This document shows positions 45,284 to 54,357 of a DNA stretch of 64,000 nucleotides, piece after piece. Origin of the DNA: Candidatus Onthocola gallistercoris (GTDB lineage: Bacteria > Bacillota > Clostridia > Lachnospirales > Lachnospiraceae). The translations under genes and the position numbers were made by a program. Location of the stretch: the NCBI GenBank assembly GCA_018715345.1, contig DVLT01000008.1, forward strand, positions 1-64,000, given 5' to 3'. Position 1 is the first letter of the stretch. Every line of letters starts with the position of its first letter. A model generated the notes under the pieces. The model was given only the letters and a program-made list of their open reading frames with translations, made no database searches and was not told the origin of the DNA.

Positions 45284-46024
45284 ATGGGATATGAAGAATT
45301 GAAGATAGAGGGCCGGAATCCGGTGCTGGAAGCGTTCCGTTCCGGAAAGACGATCGATAAGCTGTTTGTCCAGGATGGATGCCAGGATGGACCGATCCGG
45401 ACTATTTTGAGGGAAGCCAGAAAACAGGATACGATCGTCCGCTTTGTGACAAAAGAACGGCTGGATCAGCTTTCTGAGACCCGCCGTCACCAGGGCGTGA
45501 TCGCCATAGCAGCAGCCTACACCTATGCCACAGTGGAAGATATATTGGAAAAGGCCGCCCAAAAGGGAGAGGATCCGTTTATTTTTATCCTGGACGGCAT
45601 TGAAGATCCCCATAATCTGGGGGCCATGATCCGTACGGCCAATCTGTGCGGCGCCCACGGCGTGATCATTCCAAAACATAGAGCAGTGGGCTTGACCGGC
45701 GTGGTGGCCCGGACTTCTGCCGGAGCTATCAACTATACACCTGTGGCCAAGGTCGCCAATCTGGGCCAGACTGTGGAGCAGCTGAAAAAGGCGGGACTAT
45801 GGTTTGTATGCGCGGATATGGATGGGGAAGTGATGTACCGTCTGAACCTGAAGGGCCCCATTGGCCTGATCATCGGCAGTGAAGGAGAGGGTGTGGGACG
45901 GCTGTTGAAGGAAAAATGCGATTTTACGGCAGCGATCCCCATGAAAGGGGATATCGATTCCCTGAATGCCTCCGTTGCGGCAGGCGTACTGGCTTACGAG
46001 ATCGTCCGGCAGAGGATGATGTGA
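45284..46024 (+). CDS. rlmB: 23S rRNA (guanosine-2'-O)-methyltransferase RlmB
   Basis: A 246-residue SpoU/TrmH enzyme: N-terminal substrate-binding domain (EGRNPVLEAFRSGKTIDKLFV), knot motifs LDGIEDPHNLGAMIRTA, GLIIGSEGEGVGRL and PMKGDIDSLNASVAAGVLAYE. Methylates G2251-type position in 23S rRNA. AGGAGATG is upstream of the ATG at 45284; a nearby earlier ATG at 45257 lacks conservation. Confidence 0.94.
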   Translation: MGYEELKIEGRNPVLEAFRSGKTIDKLFVQDGCQDGPIRTILREARKQDTIVRFVTKERLDQLSETRRHQGVIAIAAAYTYATVEDILEKAAQKGEDPFIFILDGIEDPHNLGAMIRTANLCGAHGVIIPKHRAVGLTGVVARTSAGAINYTPVAKVANLGQTVEQLKKAGLWFVCADMDGEVMYRLNLKGPIGLIIGSEGEGVGRLLKEKCDFTAAIPMKGDIDSLNASVAAGVLAYEIVRQRMM

Positions 46025-46031
46025 CCGGGAT

Positions 46032-46060
46032 TTGACACATGCACGGTCATTGTATATAAT
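46032..46060 (+). promoter_or_regulatory. sigma-A promoter for SEC-C gene
   Basis: Perfect TTGACA (46032-46037) and TATAAT (46055-46060) at 17 bp spacing. Confidence 0.88.
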
Positions 46061-46100
46061 GAATGAGATAAAATTTAGTCAAAGGATAAGGTGAGTGACA

Positions 46101-46610
46101 ATGAGTTTAATGCAGCAGTGGGAAGACAGAATGGAGGCGCTGAAAAAAGATACTTCAGGCCAGCAGAAATTCTGGACAGACTATTTCCTTCAGGAAAAAG
46201 CAATTTATGAACAGTTGCTGGAAGAGCCGGTGGAAGTTGTTTCCGGCACAGTGCAGGAACTGGCAGATAAATATGGCATGGATGTGGTCCTTTTCGGCGG
46301 CGGATTTCTGGATGGTATCAATGAAAGCATCAAGGAACCGAATCCGGTAAACGAGTTGGAACCGGATTCCCATGTGACGATCGACATTGATCTGGAAAAA
46401 CTGTACTACAATATGGTGGCAGCCAGAGCCGACTGGCTTTATGAACTGCCCCAGTGGGATAAGCTGCTCACAGAAGAAAGACGGAAAGAACTTTACAAGG
46501 AGCAGAAACGTTCCACCACCATCGTAAAGGGCAAGAAGATCGGCAGAAATGATCCTTGTCCTTGCGGCAGCGGAAAGAAATATAAGTTTTGCTGCGGAAG
46601 AAATAAATGA
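46101..46610 (+). CDS. SEC-C zinc-motif protein
   Basis: A 169-residue cytosolic protein ending in a SEC-C motif ([20 protein letters not shown]), the zinc-binding tail also found in SecA. The N-terminal part ([33 protein letters not shown] is the region) is shared by small clostridial SEC-C proteins of unknown role. AAGGTGA precedes the ATG at 46101; a GTG two codons earlier is possible. Single gene with its own promoter and terminator. Confidence 0.87.
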   Translation: MSLMQQWEDRMEALKKDTSGQQKFWTDYFLQEKAIYEQLLEEPVEVVSGTVQELADKYGMDVVLFGGGFLDGINESIKEPNPVNELEPDSHVTIDIDLEKLYYNMVAARADWLYELPQWDKLLTEERRKELYKEQKRSTTIVKGKKIGRNDPCPCGSGKKYKFCCGRNK

Positions 46611-46628
46611 TAAAGATCGGACAAAAGA

Positions 46629-46659
46629 CACAGGCTTGAATAGCCTGTGCCTTTTTTAT
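46629..46659 (+). terminator. terminator after SEC-C gene
   Basis: CACAGGC (46629-46635) pairs with GCCTGTG (46643-46649), followed by TTTTTT. Confidence 0.88.
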
Positions 46660-46704
46660 TAAAAATAACTAAAAAAGATATGAAATATTCAGCAGTTATG
46701 CCTG

Positions 46705-46733
46705 TTTACAAGAAGAGAAACCGGGGATATAAT
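46705..46733 (+). promoter_or_regulatory. sucrose operon promoter
   Basis: TTTACA (46705-46710) and TATAAT (46728-46733) with 17 bp spacing. The start would fall near 46740, just before operator 1. Confidence 0.85.
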
Positions 46734-46744
46734 AAAACCATCAT

Positions 46745-46760
46745 ATGAGAACGTTCTCAT
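46745..46760. promoter_or_regulatory. operator 1, LacI/cre-type palindrome
   Basis: A perfect 16-bp palindrome ATGAGAACGTTCTCAT immediately downstream of the predicted transcription start. It also matches the cre pattern TGWNANCGNTNWCA, so both ScrR and CcpA could bind. Confidence 0.85.
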
Positions 46761-46812
46761 AAAACAAACAAAATGAACGTGAATAAATGGCTTAAATAAA
46801 AGAATATATCAT

Positions 46813-46828
46813 ATGAGAACGATTACAT
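46813..46828. promoter_or_regulatory. operator 2, LacI/cre-type
   Basis: ATGAGAACGATTACAT shares the left half-site of operator 1 and matches the cre pattern; its centre is 68 bp from that of operator 1, close to the scrA ribosome site. Spacing allows looping between two repressor dimers. Confidence 0.75.
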
Positions 46829-46852
46829 CATAAATCAAAGGGAGGAAAAATC

Positions 46853-48754
46853 ATGGACTACAAAAGGTCGGCAAAAGAAGTCATTGAGTACATTGGCGGA
46901 AAAGAGAATATCGTTTCTGCGGCCCACTGCGCCACAAGACTCCGCCTTGTCATCGCGGACAATGACAAGATGAACACAGAGGCCATTGAGAATGTGGACG
47001 GTGTGAAAGGCGTGTTTGAGGCAGCCGGGCAGATCCAGATCATCTTTGGGACCGGAACGGTCAACAAGGTGTATGATGAATTTATTGCCCAGGCAGGCAT
47101 TACAGCCGCATCGAAAGACGATGTGAAACAGGCGGCCAATGCCCAGCAGAACGTGTTTAAGAGAGGTATAAAGACACTGGGAGACATATTTGTCCCCATT
47201 ATCCCTGCGATCGTGGCCAGCGGTCTGCTCATGGGTGTTTTGGAAGGTCTGTGCAATGTGTGGCCGGAGATGGCCAATTCCGGCACTTATACGATCATCC
47301 ATATGTTCAGCAACGCGGCCTTTAACTTTCTGCCGATACTGATCGCCATTTCGGCGGCCAGAACCTTTGGCGGCAATCTGTTCCTTGGCGCTGTCATCGG
47401 TATGATCATGATCCACGGCGATCTGATCAATGCCTGGTCCGTATCCGGCATGAATCCGGCGGATATCCCCACAGCAAGCGTGTGGTTTGGTCTTTATGAT
47501 ATACAGTTGGTGGGTTATCAGGGACATGTCATCCCGGTTATCATTGCCGTATGGTTGATGTCTTTTATCGAGAAACGGCTGCACAAGATCGTGCCGGAGA
47601 TCATCGATCTGTTTGTGACGCCTTTGGTATCCGTACTTGTGACCGGATATCTGACATTGACCATTATCGGACCCATATTCTCCACAGTGGAAAACTGGGT
47701 ACTTTCCGGAGCGCAGGCTCTGATATCCATTCCCTTTGGCATCGGCGCGGCCGTTGCCGGCGCCCTGTATGCCCCCACGGTTGTGGCAGGACTCCATCAT
47801 ATGTACAATGCCCTTGAAGCAGGGCTCATCAGTCAGATCGGTGTCAATACATGGATGCCCATTGCCACAGCAGCCAACGTGGCCCAGGGTGCAGCCGCGC
47901 TGGCAGTTGCGCTCAAAACAAGAAACAACAAGACAAAAGCTATGGCTTTGCCGGCTTCCTTATCCGCATTTCTCGGCATCACCGAACCGGCCATTTTTGG
48001 TGTCAACATCCGTTTTATGACGCCTTTTGTAGCCGGCTGTATCGGCGGCGCCTGCGGCGCCCTCGTGGCAGGCATATTTGGCATCGGAGCCAGCGCCTAT
48101 GGCATCACCGGCCTGTTTGGTTTCCTGATCACGACCAATTATACATTCCAGTATGCTCTTGAGATGATCGTGGCTGCAGCTGTTGCTTTTGTGATCTCTT
48201 GGGCTTTGTTTAAAGGAGAGGACAAAAAGACGAAAAAAGCGTCGGGGACAACAAGTGTACAGGCAGCAGCCAGCCTGACTGCGCCTGCTGAAGGAAAGGA
48301 TGAAAAAAATACGGTATATGCACCGATGAAGGGTGAAGCGATCCCCATGACAGAAGTGAAAGATGAAACCTTTGCAGGGGAAGTACTGGGAAAAGGCTTT
48401 GCCATGATCCCGGAAGAAGGGAAGATCTATGCGCCTTTCAATGGTACGTTGGATATGATCTTTGATACAAAACATGCCTTGGGACTGACCAGTCAGGATG
48501 GTGTTGAACTGCTGATCCATGTGGGAATCAATACAGTGGAACTGAATGGCCAATATTATACAGCCCATGCACAGAATGGCGATACTATCCGCCAGGGACA
48601 GCTGCTCCTGGAATTTGATATTCCCAAGATCCAGGCGGCGGGATATGATGTGACCACGCCGGTGATCGTTACAAATACGCCGGATTACAGCGAAATACTC
48701 GTTGAAAAGACTGGAGCCTGCGATGCGGGAGAGAAAGTGATGACAGTAAAATGA
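46853..48754 (+). CDS. scrA: sucrose-specific PTS enzyme IIBCA
   Basis: A 633-residue fused PTS permease that imports and phosphorylates sucrose to sucrose-6-phosphate. Domain order: IIB with phospho-Cys C26 (AAHCATRLR), IIC with about ten helices (residues about 105-455) including GITEPAIFGVN, then a linker and IIA with the phospho-His in LLIHVGINTVEL (about residue 556). Sucrose specificity is inferred from the GH32 hydrolase and fructokinase downstream. GGGAGGAAA precedes the ATG. Overlaps scrB by ATGA. Confidence 0.94.
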   Translation: MDYKRSAKEVIEYIGGKENIVSAAHCATRLRLVIADNDKMNTEAIENVDGVKGVFEAAGQIQIIFGTGTVNKVYDEFIAQAGITAASKDDVKQAANAQQNVFKRGIKTLGDIFVPIIPAIVASGLLMGVLEGLCNVWPEMANSGTYTIIHMFSNAAFNFLPILIAISAARTFGGNLFLGAVIGMIMIHGDLINAWSVSGMNPADIPTASVWFGLYDIQLVGYQGHVIPVIIAVWLMSFIEKRLHKIVPEIIDLFVTPLVSVLVTGYLTLTIIGPIFSTVENWVLSGAQALISIPFGIGAAVAGALYAPTVVAGLHHMYNALEAGLISQIGVNTWMPIATAANVAQGAAALAVALKTRNNKTKAMALPASLSAFLGITEPAIFGVNIRFMTPFVAGCIGGACGALVAGIFGIGASAYGITGLFGFLITTNYTFQYALEMIVAAAVAFVISWALFKGEDKKTKKASGTTSVQAAASLTAPAEGKDEKNTVYAPMKGEAIPMTEVKDETFAGEVLGKGFAMIPEEGKIYAPFNGTLDMIFDTKHALGLTSQDGVELLIHVGINTVELNGQYYTAHAQNGDTIRQGQLLLEFDIPKIQAAGYDVTTPVIVTNTPDYSEILVEKTGACDAGEKVMTVK

Positions 48755-50202
48755 ATGAAAAAGGGAAAACATTGTTGGCGGAAACATTAAAACGGGAAAA
48801 GGAAGGCGCCCTTCTGGCGGCGTCTGACCCATACCGTTTAAAATTTCATCTGATGCCCAAGGCGGGATGGATGAACGACCCAAATGGTCTGTGCCAATTC
48901 AAGGGTGTATATCATGTGTTTTATCAGTATTCGCCTCTGGATGCCAAGGGCGGCATGAAGGCGTGGGGGCATCAGACGACCCGCGATTTTATCCATTGGG
49001 AACATGAGCCGGCTCCCCTTTTCCCGGACAGGGATTTTGACCGGAGCGGCGTCTATTCCGGTTCCGCTTTTATCCATGATGACCGGATGTATCTGTTTTA
49101 TACAGGCAATGTGAAACTGGACGGGGACTATGACTATATCAACAACGGACGGGAAGCCAATACCATCCTGGTGGAAAGTGGGGATGGCCATCGCTTTTCG
49201 GACAAAGAACTTCTTATGACCCGGAAGGACTATCCTGACGACTATACCTGCCATATAAGAGATCCAAAGGTATGGGAGGAGGACGGTCGTTTCTACATGA
49301 TCCAGGGCGGCAGAAAAACAGGCGATACAGGTGCAGCTCTGATCTTCGGCTCACAGGATCTGCGTCACTGGACATTCGAAAAGGAACTGAAAACCGATGG
49401 ATATTTTGGCTATATGTGGGAATGCCCGGACTATTTTGAACTGGATGGTGAAAAGGTCTTATCCTTTTCGCCCCAGGGATTGGGATCGGAAAGGTATCGT
49501 TTCCAAAACGTATACCAGTCCGGCCATGTGGTCCTGCAAAAATCACCGGTTGATTTTACAGAAGACGACCGGGTGGATGAAAGCACATTTGAAGAGTGGG
49601 ATCACGGTTTTGATTTCTATGCGCCTCAGACATTTCTGGATGAGAAAGGCCGGCGCATACTCATCGGCTGGGCAGGCGTTCCCGATGCGGACTATGACAA
49701 TGAGCCCACTGTGGAAAGAGGCTGGCAGCATGCCTTGACTTTGCCGCGGGTCCTGCATGTGAAAAACGGCAAGATGATCCAGATACCGGTGGAAGAATTG
49801 GAAGAACTCCGAGATGAGGCATTTAAGATAAATGCGGGAGAGAAAAAGAGACTGGATCGGGAGACATTCGAGATGGCGATCCGGCCGGAGACAGGGAAGG
49901 AATTTCAGACAGTTTTTGAGTGCGGCTGCGAAAAAATTGTGATAGAATATACCAAAGACTGCGTGTTCCGTCTGCAGATATCTGAAGAAGCCGGGCGGGG
50001 AAGGAAGCTGCGCGAGATACGCGTGGATGAGCTTCGCAGCTTGAGGATTTTTATGGATACTTCCCTGATCGAAATATATGTAAATGACGGTGAGAACGTC
50101 TTTACGTCCAGATTTTATTTTCCAAGACGGGACCGCACGGTATGTGTTGAAGGTGCCGATAGGATAAAAGGATGGTACCTGTCGGAAATGGAGGGAAATT
50201 AA
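48751..50202 (+). CDS. scrB: sucrose-6-phosphate hydrolase (GH32)
   Basis: A 483-residue glycoside hydrolase family 32 enzyme. Nucleophile in WMNDPNGL (about residue 39), transition-state stabiliser in IRDPKVW, acid/base in ECPDYF; C-terminal beta-sandwich from about residue 340. It splits sucrose-6-phosphate into glucose-6-phosphate and fructose. No signal peptide, consistent with intracellular action. Coupled to scrA by overlap. Confidence 0.95.
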   Translation: MNEKGKTLLAETLKREKEGALLAASDPYRLKFHLMPKAGWMNDPNGLCQFKGVYHVFYQYSPLDAKGGMKAWGHQTTRDFIHWEHEPAPLFPDRDFDRSGVYSGSAFIHDDRMYLFYTGNVKLDGDYDYINNGREANTILVESGDGHRFSDKELLMTRKDYPDDYTCHIRDPKVWEEDGRFYMIQGGRKTGDTGAALIFGSQDLRHWTFEKELKTDGYFGYMWECPDYFELDGEKVLSFSPQGLGSERYRFQNVYQSGHVVLQKSPVDFTEDDRVDESTFEEWDHGFDFYAPQTFLDEKGRRILIGWAGVPDADYDNEPTVERGWQHALTLPRVLHVKNGKMIQIPVEELEELRDEAFKINAGEKKRLDRETFEMAIRPETGKEFQTVFECGCEKIVIEYTKDCVFRLQISEEAGRGRKLREIRVDELRSLRIFMDTSLIEIYVNDGENVFTSRFYFPRRDRTVCVEGADRIKGWYLSEMEGN

Positions 50203-50204
50203 CA

Positions 50205-51170
50205 TTGAAAAAATTACTTGCTATAGGAGAAGCGTTGATCGACCTGATTCCGGAAGAGACAGGCAGAGCCCTAAAGGATGTGATCGGTTTTCGTCCGGCA
50301 GTGGGCGGCGCGCCGGCCAATGTGTGCGGTGCCTATTCCCGGCTTGGCGGGCCGTCGGAGATGATCACCCAGCTGGGGATGGATCCCTTTGGCGACAAGA
50401 TCATCGAAGAGTTTGACCGATATCATATCGGAAGGGATTATGTTTCAAGGACAGCGGAGGCCAACACATCTTTGGCTTTTGTAGCTTTAAAGGAGGACGG
50501 GAACCGGGAGTTTTCTTTTTACCGGAAACCGGGGGCAGATATGCTCATGAGTCCCGACCGGATCCGCCGGGAGTGGTTTGAAGATGCTTTTGCGCTGCAT
50601 TTCTGTTCCGTATCCATAGGAGATTTCTCCATGAAGGAAGCGCATAAACGGGCCATCTGCTATGCGGAGGAGACGGGAACATTGATCAGTTTCGATCCCA
50701 ATCTGCGCTTTGCCCTGTGGCCAAGTAATGAAGAACTGAAAACGGCTGTGGATGAATTTCTTCCCAAAGCGAATATACTGAAGATCTCAGACGAGGAACT
50801 GGAATTTCTCACCGGCAAGACCGAGATAGAAGATGCGCTGCCCCAGCTCATGCAAGGAAATGTGAGACTGGTCATCTATACAAAGGGGTCCAAGGGGGCG
50901 CAGGCGTTTACTGCTTCCACAAAGGCAAAAGCAGCCAGCAGGAAGGTTAAGGCCATCGATACGACAGGAGCGGGGGATGCCTTCATCGGATCCTTCCTGT
51001 TCCAGCTTTCAAAAGATGGGGTCAGCGCGGACACGCTTTCGGAACTGTCTGCGGATCAGCTGACCCGGTACCTGGATTTTTCCAACAGATACTGCGGCTT
51101 GAGCGTGCAGCGCAATGGCGCCATCATGTCCTATCCCACGTTGGATGAGATGATAGGAGAGATGTCATGA
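50205..51170 (+). CDS. scrK: fructokinase, PfkB family
   Basis: A 321-residue sugar kinase: LLAIGEALIDLIPEE at the start, GGAPANVCGAYSRLGG, and the ATP/anion-hole signature DTTGAGDAFIGSFL. It phosphorylates the fructose released by ScrB. GGAGGG at 50190 is 8-9 bases before a TTG at 50205, which also begins the conserved KKLLAIGEAL; the ATG at 50172 lies before that site. Overlaps scrR by ATGA. Confidence 0.94.
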   Translation: MKKLLAIGEALIDLIPEETGRALKDVIGFRPAVGGAPANVCGAYSRLGGPSEMITQLGMDPFGDKIIEEFDRYHIGRDYVSRTAEANTSLAFVALKEDGNREFSFYRKPGADMLMSPDRIRREWFEDAFALHFCSVSIGDFSMKEAHKRAICYAEETGTLISFDPNLRFALWPSNEELKTAVDEFLPKANILKISDEELEFLTGKTEIEDALPQLMQGNVRLVIYTKGSKGAQAFTASTKAKAASRKVKAIDTTGAGDAFIGSFLFQLSKDGVSADTLSELSADQLTRYLDFSNRYCGLSVQRNGAIMSYPTLDEMIGEMS

Positions 51171-52189
51171 CGATCAATGAGATAGCCCGGTTGGCAGGTG
51201 TATCCAGAGCCACAGTATCCCGGTATCTGAACGATGGATATGTCAGTGAGGAGAAACGGCAGATTTTACAGAAAGTCATCAAAGACACAGGATATGAGCC
51301 GTCCAAGCAGGCGCAGAACCTGCGTAAAAAGACCACCGGACTGATCGGCGTGATCATCCCCAGGATCCAGTCCGAATCGGTCAGCCGGATGGTGGCCGGC
51401 ATAAGCAGCGTTCTTTCCAAAGAAGGCTATCAGCTGCTTTTGGCCAATACTCAGAATGATGAGAAGGAAGAACTGAAGTACCTCCGTATATTCCGAAACA
51501 ATCAGGTGGACGGTGTGATCTTTATAGGGACCATCTTTACCCGGGAACACTTCCGGCTGATGGAAGAACTGGAAGTGCCGTTGGTCGTATTGGGACAACA
51601 GATCCAGGCATGGCCCTGCGTCTATCAGGACGATTACCATGCGGCCTATGATCTGACTGCGCGCTTACTGAAACAGGCTTCCAAGATCGGCTATATCGGT
51701 GTCACCACCTTGGATAAGGCGGTGGGAGAAGGACGTAAACAAGGCTTTATGGATGCGGTGGCGGATATCAAACCCGAGTGCCAGGTGGAGATCCGGCAGG
51801 CGGCTTTCAGCGCCCTGGCCGGATATGATAAGGCCCGAGAACTGCTGACGAAGGAACCCAAGACGGATACCCTTTTTTGCGTGACCGATGAGATCGCGGC
51901 CGGCGCGCTGAAATATCTTCATGAAGCCGGATATCAGGTCCCGGAGCAGGTTCAGCTGGTCGGTTTTGGCGATACGGCCATGGGTAAAATGGTCACCCCC
52001 GAAATCTCCAGCGTGCACTTTTATTATAAAACCAGCGGAATGGAAGCGGCGAAGCTGCTTCTGGAGATCCTCCAGGAGGGCAGGGATATTAAAAAAGAGA
52101 TCAAGATGGGATACCGTTTATGTATCTGCGCTTCCCTCCGGGCTCCGACAGCCGACAACGGATCTAGGACTTGTAAAAGCGGAGCGTGA
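51167..52189 (+). CDS. scrR: LacI family repressor of sucrose operon
   Basis: A 340-residue regulator with N-terminal helix-turn-helix TINEIARLAGVSRATVSRYL and hinge, and a periplasmic-binding-like effector domain (LIGVIIPRIQSESVSRMVAGI, VDGVIFIGTIF, YQDDYHAAYDLTARLL). It likely binds the two operators at 46745 and 46813 and is itself the last gene of the operon (autoregulation). Its 3' end overlaps the convergent lysR gene by 26 bp. Confidence 0.93.
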   Translation: MTINEIARLAGVSRATVSRYLNDGYVSEEKRQILQKVIKDTGYEPSKQAQNLRKKTTGLIGVIIPRIQSESVSRMVAGISSVLSKEGYQLLLANTQNDEKEELKYLRIFRNNQVDGVIFIGTIFTREHFRLMEELEVPLVVLGQQIQAWPCVYQDDYHAAYDLTARLLKQASKIGYIGVTTLDKAVGEGRKQGFMDAVADIKPECQVEIRQAAFSALAGYDKARELLTKEPKTDTLFCVTDEIAAGALKYLHEAGYQVPEQVQLVGFGDTAMGKMVTPEISSVHFYYKTSGMEAAKLLLEILQEGRDIKKEIKMGYRLCICASLRAPTADNGSRTCKSGA

Positions 52190-53054
52190 ATGCGATAAAT
52201 TCCTGTAAAGCCGGGGGAAGGCTGTGGGATTTCATATAACTGATATAAAACTGGCGTTTGATGGCGCTTTCGATGGGATAGACGATCAACTGTCCCCGGC
52301 TTTCCAGATCAGCGATGGAAAAACGGGACAGGATGGATACGCCCATACCGGCGGTGATCATCTGCTTGATGGATTCCAGATCATTGATCTGCGCGACCAC
52401 ATTTAACTGCTGTCGATGGATATTTAGTTCATCCAAATATCTGTCGGCAGCTTTTTTTGTGCCGGATCCCTGTTCCCGGATGATGACCGGCTCCATTAAT
52501 AGACGATAAATATCCGGAGACTGTTTTTTGAGTTTTAGGTAGTGGTCGGTGGCCGGTGTGGCCAGCACAAGCTGATCTGTGCAAAAAGGCAGACTGACAC
52601 ACTTGCTTGAAGGATGGGCCTCGCCGATCAATCCCAGCTGGATGGTCCCATCCAGGATTTTTTCTTCGATTTCCCGGCTATCTCCCTGTTGGATGCGGAA
52701 ATAGGCAGAAGGATAGGCTTTGTGAAACCGGTTCAGTATATGGGGCAGCAGATAACCGGATGGTATGGTGGACGCGCCGATGTGAAGGACCGTCTCACCG
52801 GTGTTGTTTAAAGCATGGATGGCAGCTGCTTTTGTCTCCAGGATACGTCTGGCATATTGTAAAAAGGTTTGACCTTCCAGCGTCAGATGGATGGATTTGG
52901 TCGTTCTTTGTATCAACTTTTTTCCCAGTTCGTTTTCCAGATTTTTAATATGGGAACTGACCGTGGACTGGGATATAAACAAATGATCCGCCGCTTTTGA
53001 GAAACTTTTCAAGTCAGCCACAGCTGCAAATGCTTCCAGCTGCCTAAATTCCAT
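52164..53054 (-). CDS. LysR family regulator of selenium/sulfur locus
   Basis: A 296-residue LysR protein: helix-turn-helix FAAVADLKSFSKAADHLFISQSTVSSHI, then an effector domain with IGASTIPSGYLLPHIL. It matches the type annotated as selenium-metabolism-associated LysR, and it overlaps the class V aminotransferase gene by 11 bp and faces yedE. AGGTGATCTGCC precedes the ATG. The likely operator is the palindrome at 54258-54280. The effector (a Se or S metabolite) is inferred. Confidence 0.87.
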   Translation of the reverse strand: MEFRQLEAFAAVADLKSFSKAADHLFISQSTVSSHIKNLENELGKKLIQRTTKSIHLTLEGQTFLQYARRILETKAAAIHALNNTGETVLHIGASTIPSGYLLPHILNRFHKAYPSAYFRIQQGDSREIEEKILDGTIQLGLIGEAHPSSKCVSLPFCTDQLVLATPATDHYLKLKKQSPDIYRLLMEPVIIREQGSGTKKAADRYLDELNIHRQQLNVVAQINDLESIKQMITAGMGVSILSRFSIADLESRGQLIVYPIESAIKRQFYISYMKSHSLPPALQEFIAFTLRFYKS

Positions 53055-54213
53055 GGCAGATCACCTCCAGAGCCCGGATGGCTGTTTCAACTTCCGTCCG
53101 GGTATTTTTATGTCCAAAAGAAAAACGGATCGTGCCAGTGGGATAGGTCCCGAGGGTTTTGTGGGCTGAAGGGGCGCAGTGGAGCCCTACTCGCGTCTGG
53201 ATGTGATAGTCTTGGTCCAGAAGGAAAGCAGCCTGTGCCGGATCTGCCCCTTCGATCTGGATAGAAACCACCGGGGCCCGGCCGCAGGATGTGGGCAGAC
53301 CGATGACCTTTATCCGGGGAATCTGGCGGACGCCGTCTAAAAATATCTGTGTCAGTTCCAGTTCGTGACGGCGGATCCGATCCATTCCGGTCTGCTCAAG
53401 CCAGACGAGGGCGGCATGGAGACCGTATATGCCTGGGAGGTTCAAGGTTCCCGCCTCAAAACGATCCGGCATAAAGTCCGGTGTTGTCTCCGTATGGGAT
53501 AAACTGCCTGTGCCGCCGGTGATCAGCGGTTCCAGAAGTGGGATCATCGGTTCTTTCATGAGAAAGCCGCCGGTCCCCTGAGGACCTAGAAGGCTTTTAT
53601 GTCCGGTAAAGGCGAGGATATCAATATGCATCCGCTCCATATCGATGGGGAACAGTCCGGCAGTCTGGGCGCTGTCCACAATATAGATGAGGCCGTGCTC
53701 CCGGCAGAACTGTCCGATGGTTTCGATGGGCAGAAGTGTTCCGCACACATTGGATGCATGGGTGGTGATGACAGCGCGGGTGTTGGGCTTTAAAAAGCCG
53801 GTAAGCCGGATTGGATCCAGACAGCCGTTTTTGTCACAGGGGATCCGGTCAAAGGTGATCCCCTGCCCGGTCAGCTGGTTTAAGGGACGCATAACGGCAT
53901 TATGTTCCATGGAGGAGACGAGCACATGGTCGCCGGGTTTTAAAAGCCCTTTTAGGATCATATTCAGGCTTTCGGTAATATTGACTGTAAAAACAGTATT
54001 TTTACAGTCATCGCCGTGGAAAAGCCGTGTCAGCGCCTCCCGGGTGTCATAGACCACATCCTCCGCCAGGTAAGCAGAGGAATAGCTGCCCCGGTTCACG
54101 TTGCATCCCACATGTTTCATATAATCCACCATCGCATCAATGACTTGCGGCGGCTTTGGAAAAGAAGTGGCAGATTGATCAAAATAGATTTTTGTTTCTT
54201 TGGATATATCCAT
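53044..54213 (-). CDS. class V aminotransferase, cysteine desulfurase-like (selenium locus type)
   Basis: A 389-residue PLP enzyme: YFDQSATSFPKPPQV start, HNAVMRP, VDSAQTAGLFPID, PLP lysine in FTGHKSLLGPQG, and the catalytic cysteine in RVGLHCAPSAH. This matches the TIGR01977-type family that occurs with YedE/YedF and could release Se or S from (seleno)cysteine. Start at 54213 follows GAGGTACG; the frame runs on to 54333 across the intergenic palindrome without support. Co-transcribed with lysR. Confidence 0.88.
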   Translation of the reverse strand: MDISKETKIYFDQSATSFPKPPQVIDAMVDYMKHVGCNVNRGSYSSAYLAEDVVYDTREALTRLFHGDDCKNTVFTVNITESLNMILKGLLKPGDHVLVSSMEHNAVMRPLNQLTGQGITFDRIPCDKNGCLDPIRLTGFLKPNTRAVITTHASNVCGTLLPIETIGQFCREHGLIYIVDSAQTAGLFPIDMERMHIDILAFTGHKSLLGPQGTGGFLMKEPMIPLLEPLITGGTGSLSHTETTPDFMPDRFEAGTLNLPGIYGLHAALVWLEQTGMDRIRRHELELTQIFLDGVRQIPRIKVIGLPTSCGRAPVVSIQIEGADPAQAAFLLDQDYHIQTRVGLHCAPSAHKTLGTYPTGTIRFSFGHKNTRTEVETAIRALEVICHGI

Positions 54214-54257
54214 GACGTACCTCGCTTCACATGTATTTATTAATAGTATTATATATG

Positions 54258-54280
54258 ATTTATTGAGATATTCAATAAAT
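54258..54280. promoter_or_regulatory. palindrome in divergent selenium promoter region
   Basis: ATTTATTGA (54258-54266) and TCAATAAAT (54272-54280) are exact complements around GATAT, containing a T-N11-A like LysR box. It is the only long dyad between the divergent genes, so it is the best candidate LysR operator. Confidence 0.6.
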
Positions 54281-54357
54281 AATGACGAATATGCAAATAA
54301 ATGAATCAGCAGGACGGACAGAATGTGGTACAATGGTCACAGATTGGAGGAAAAGTT

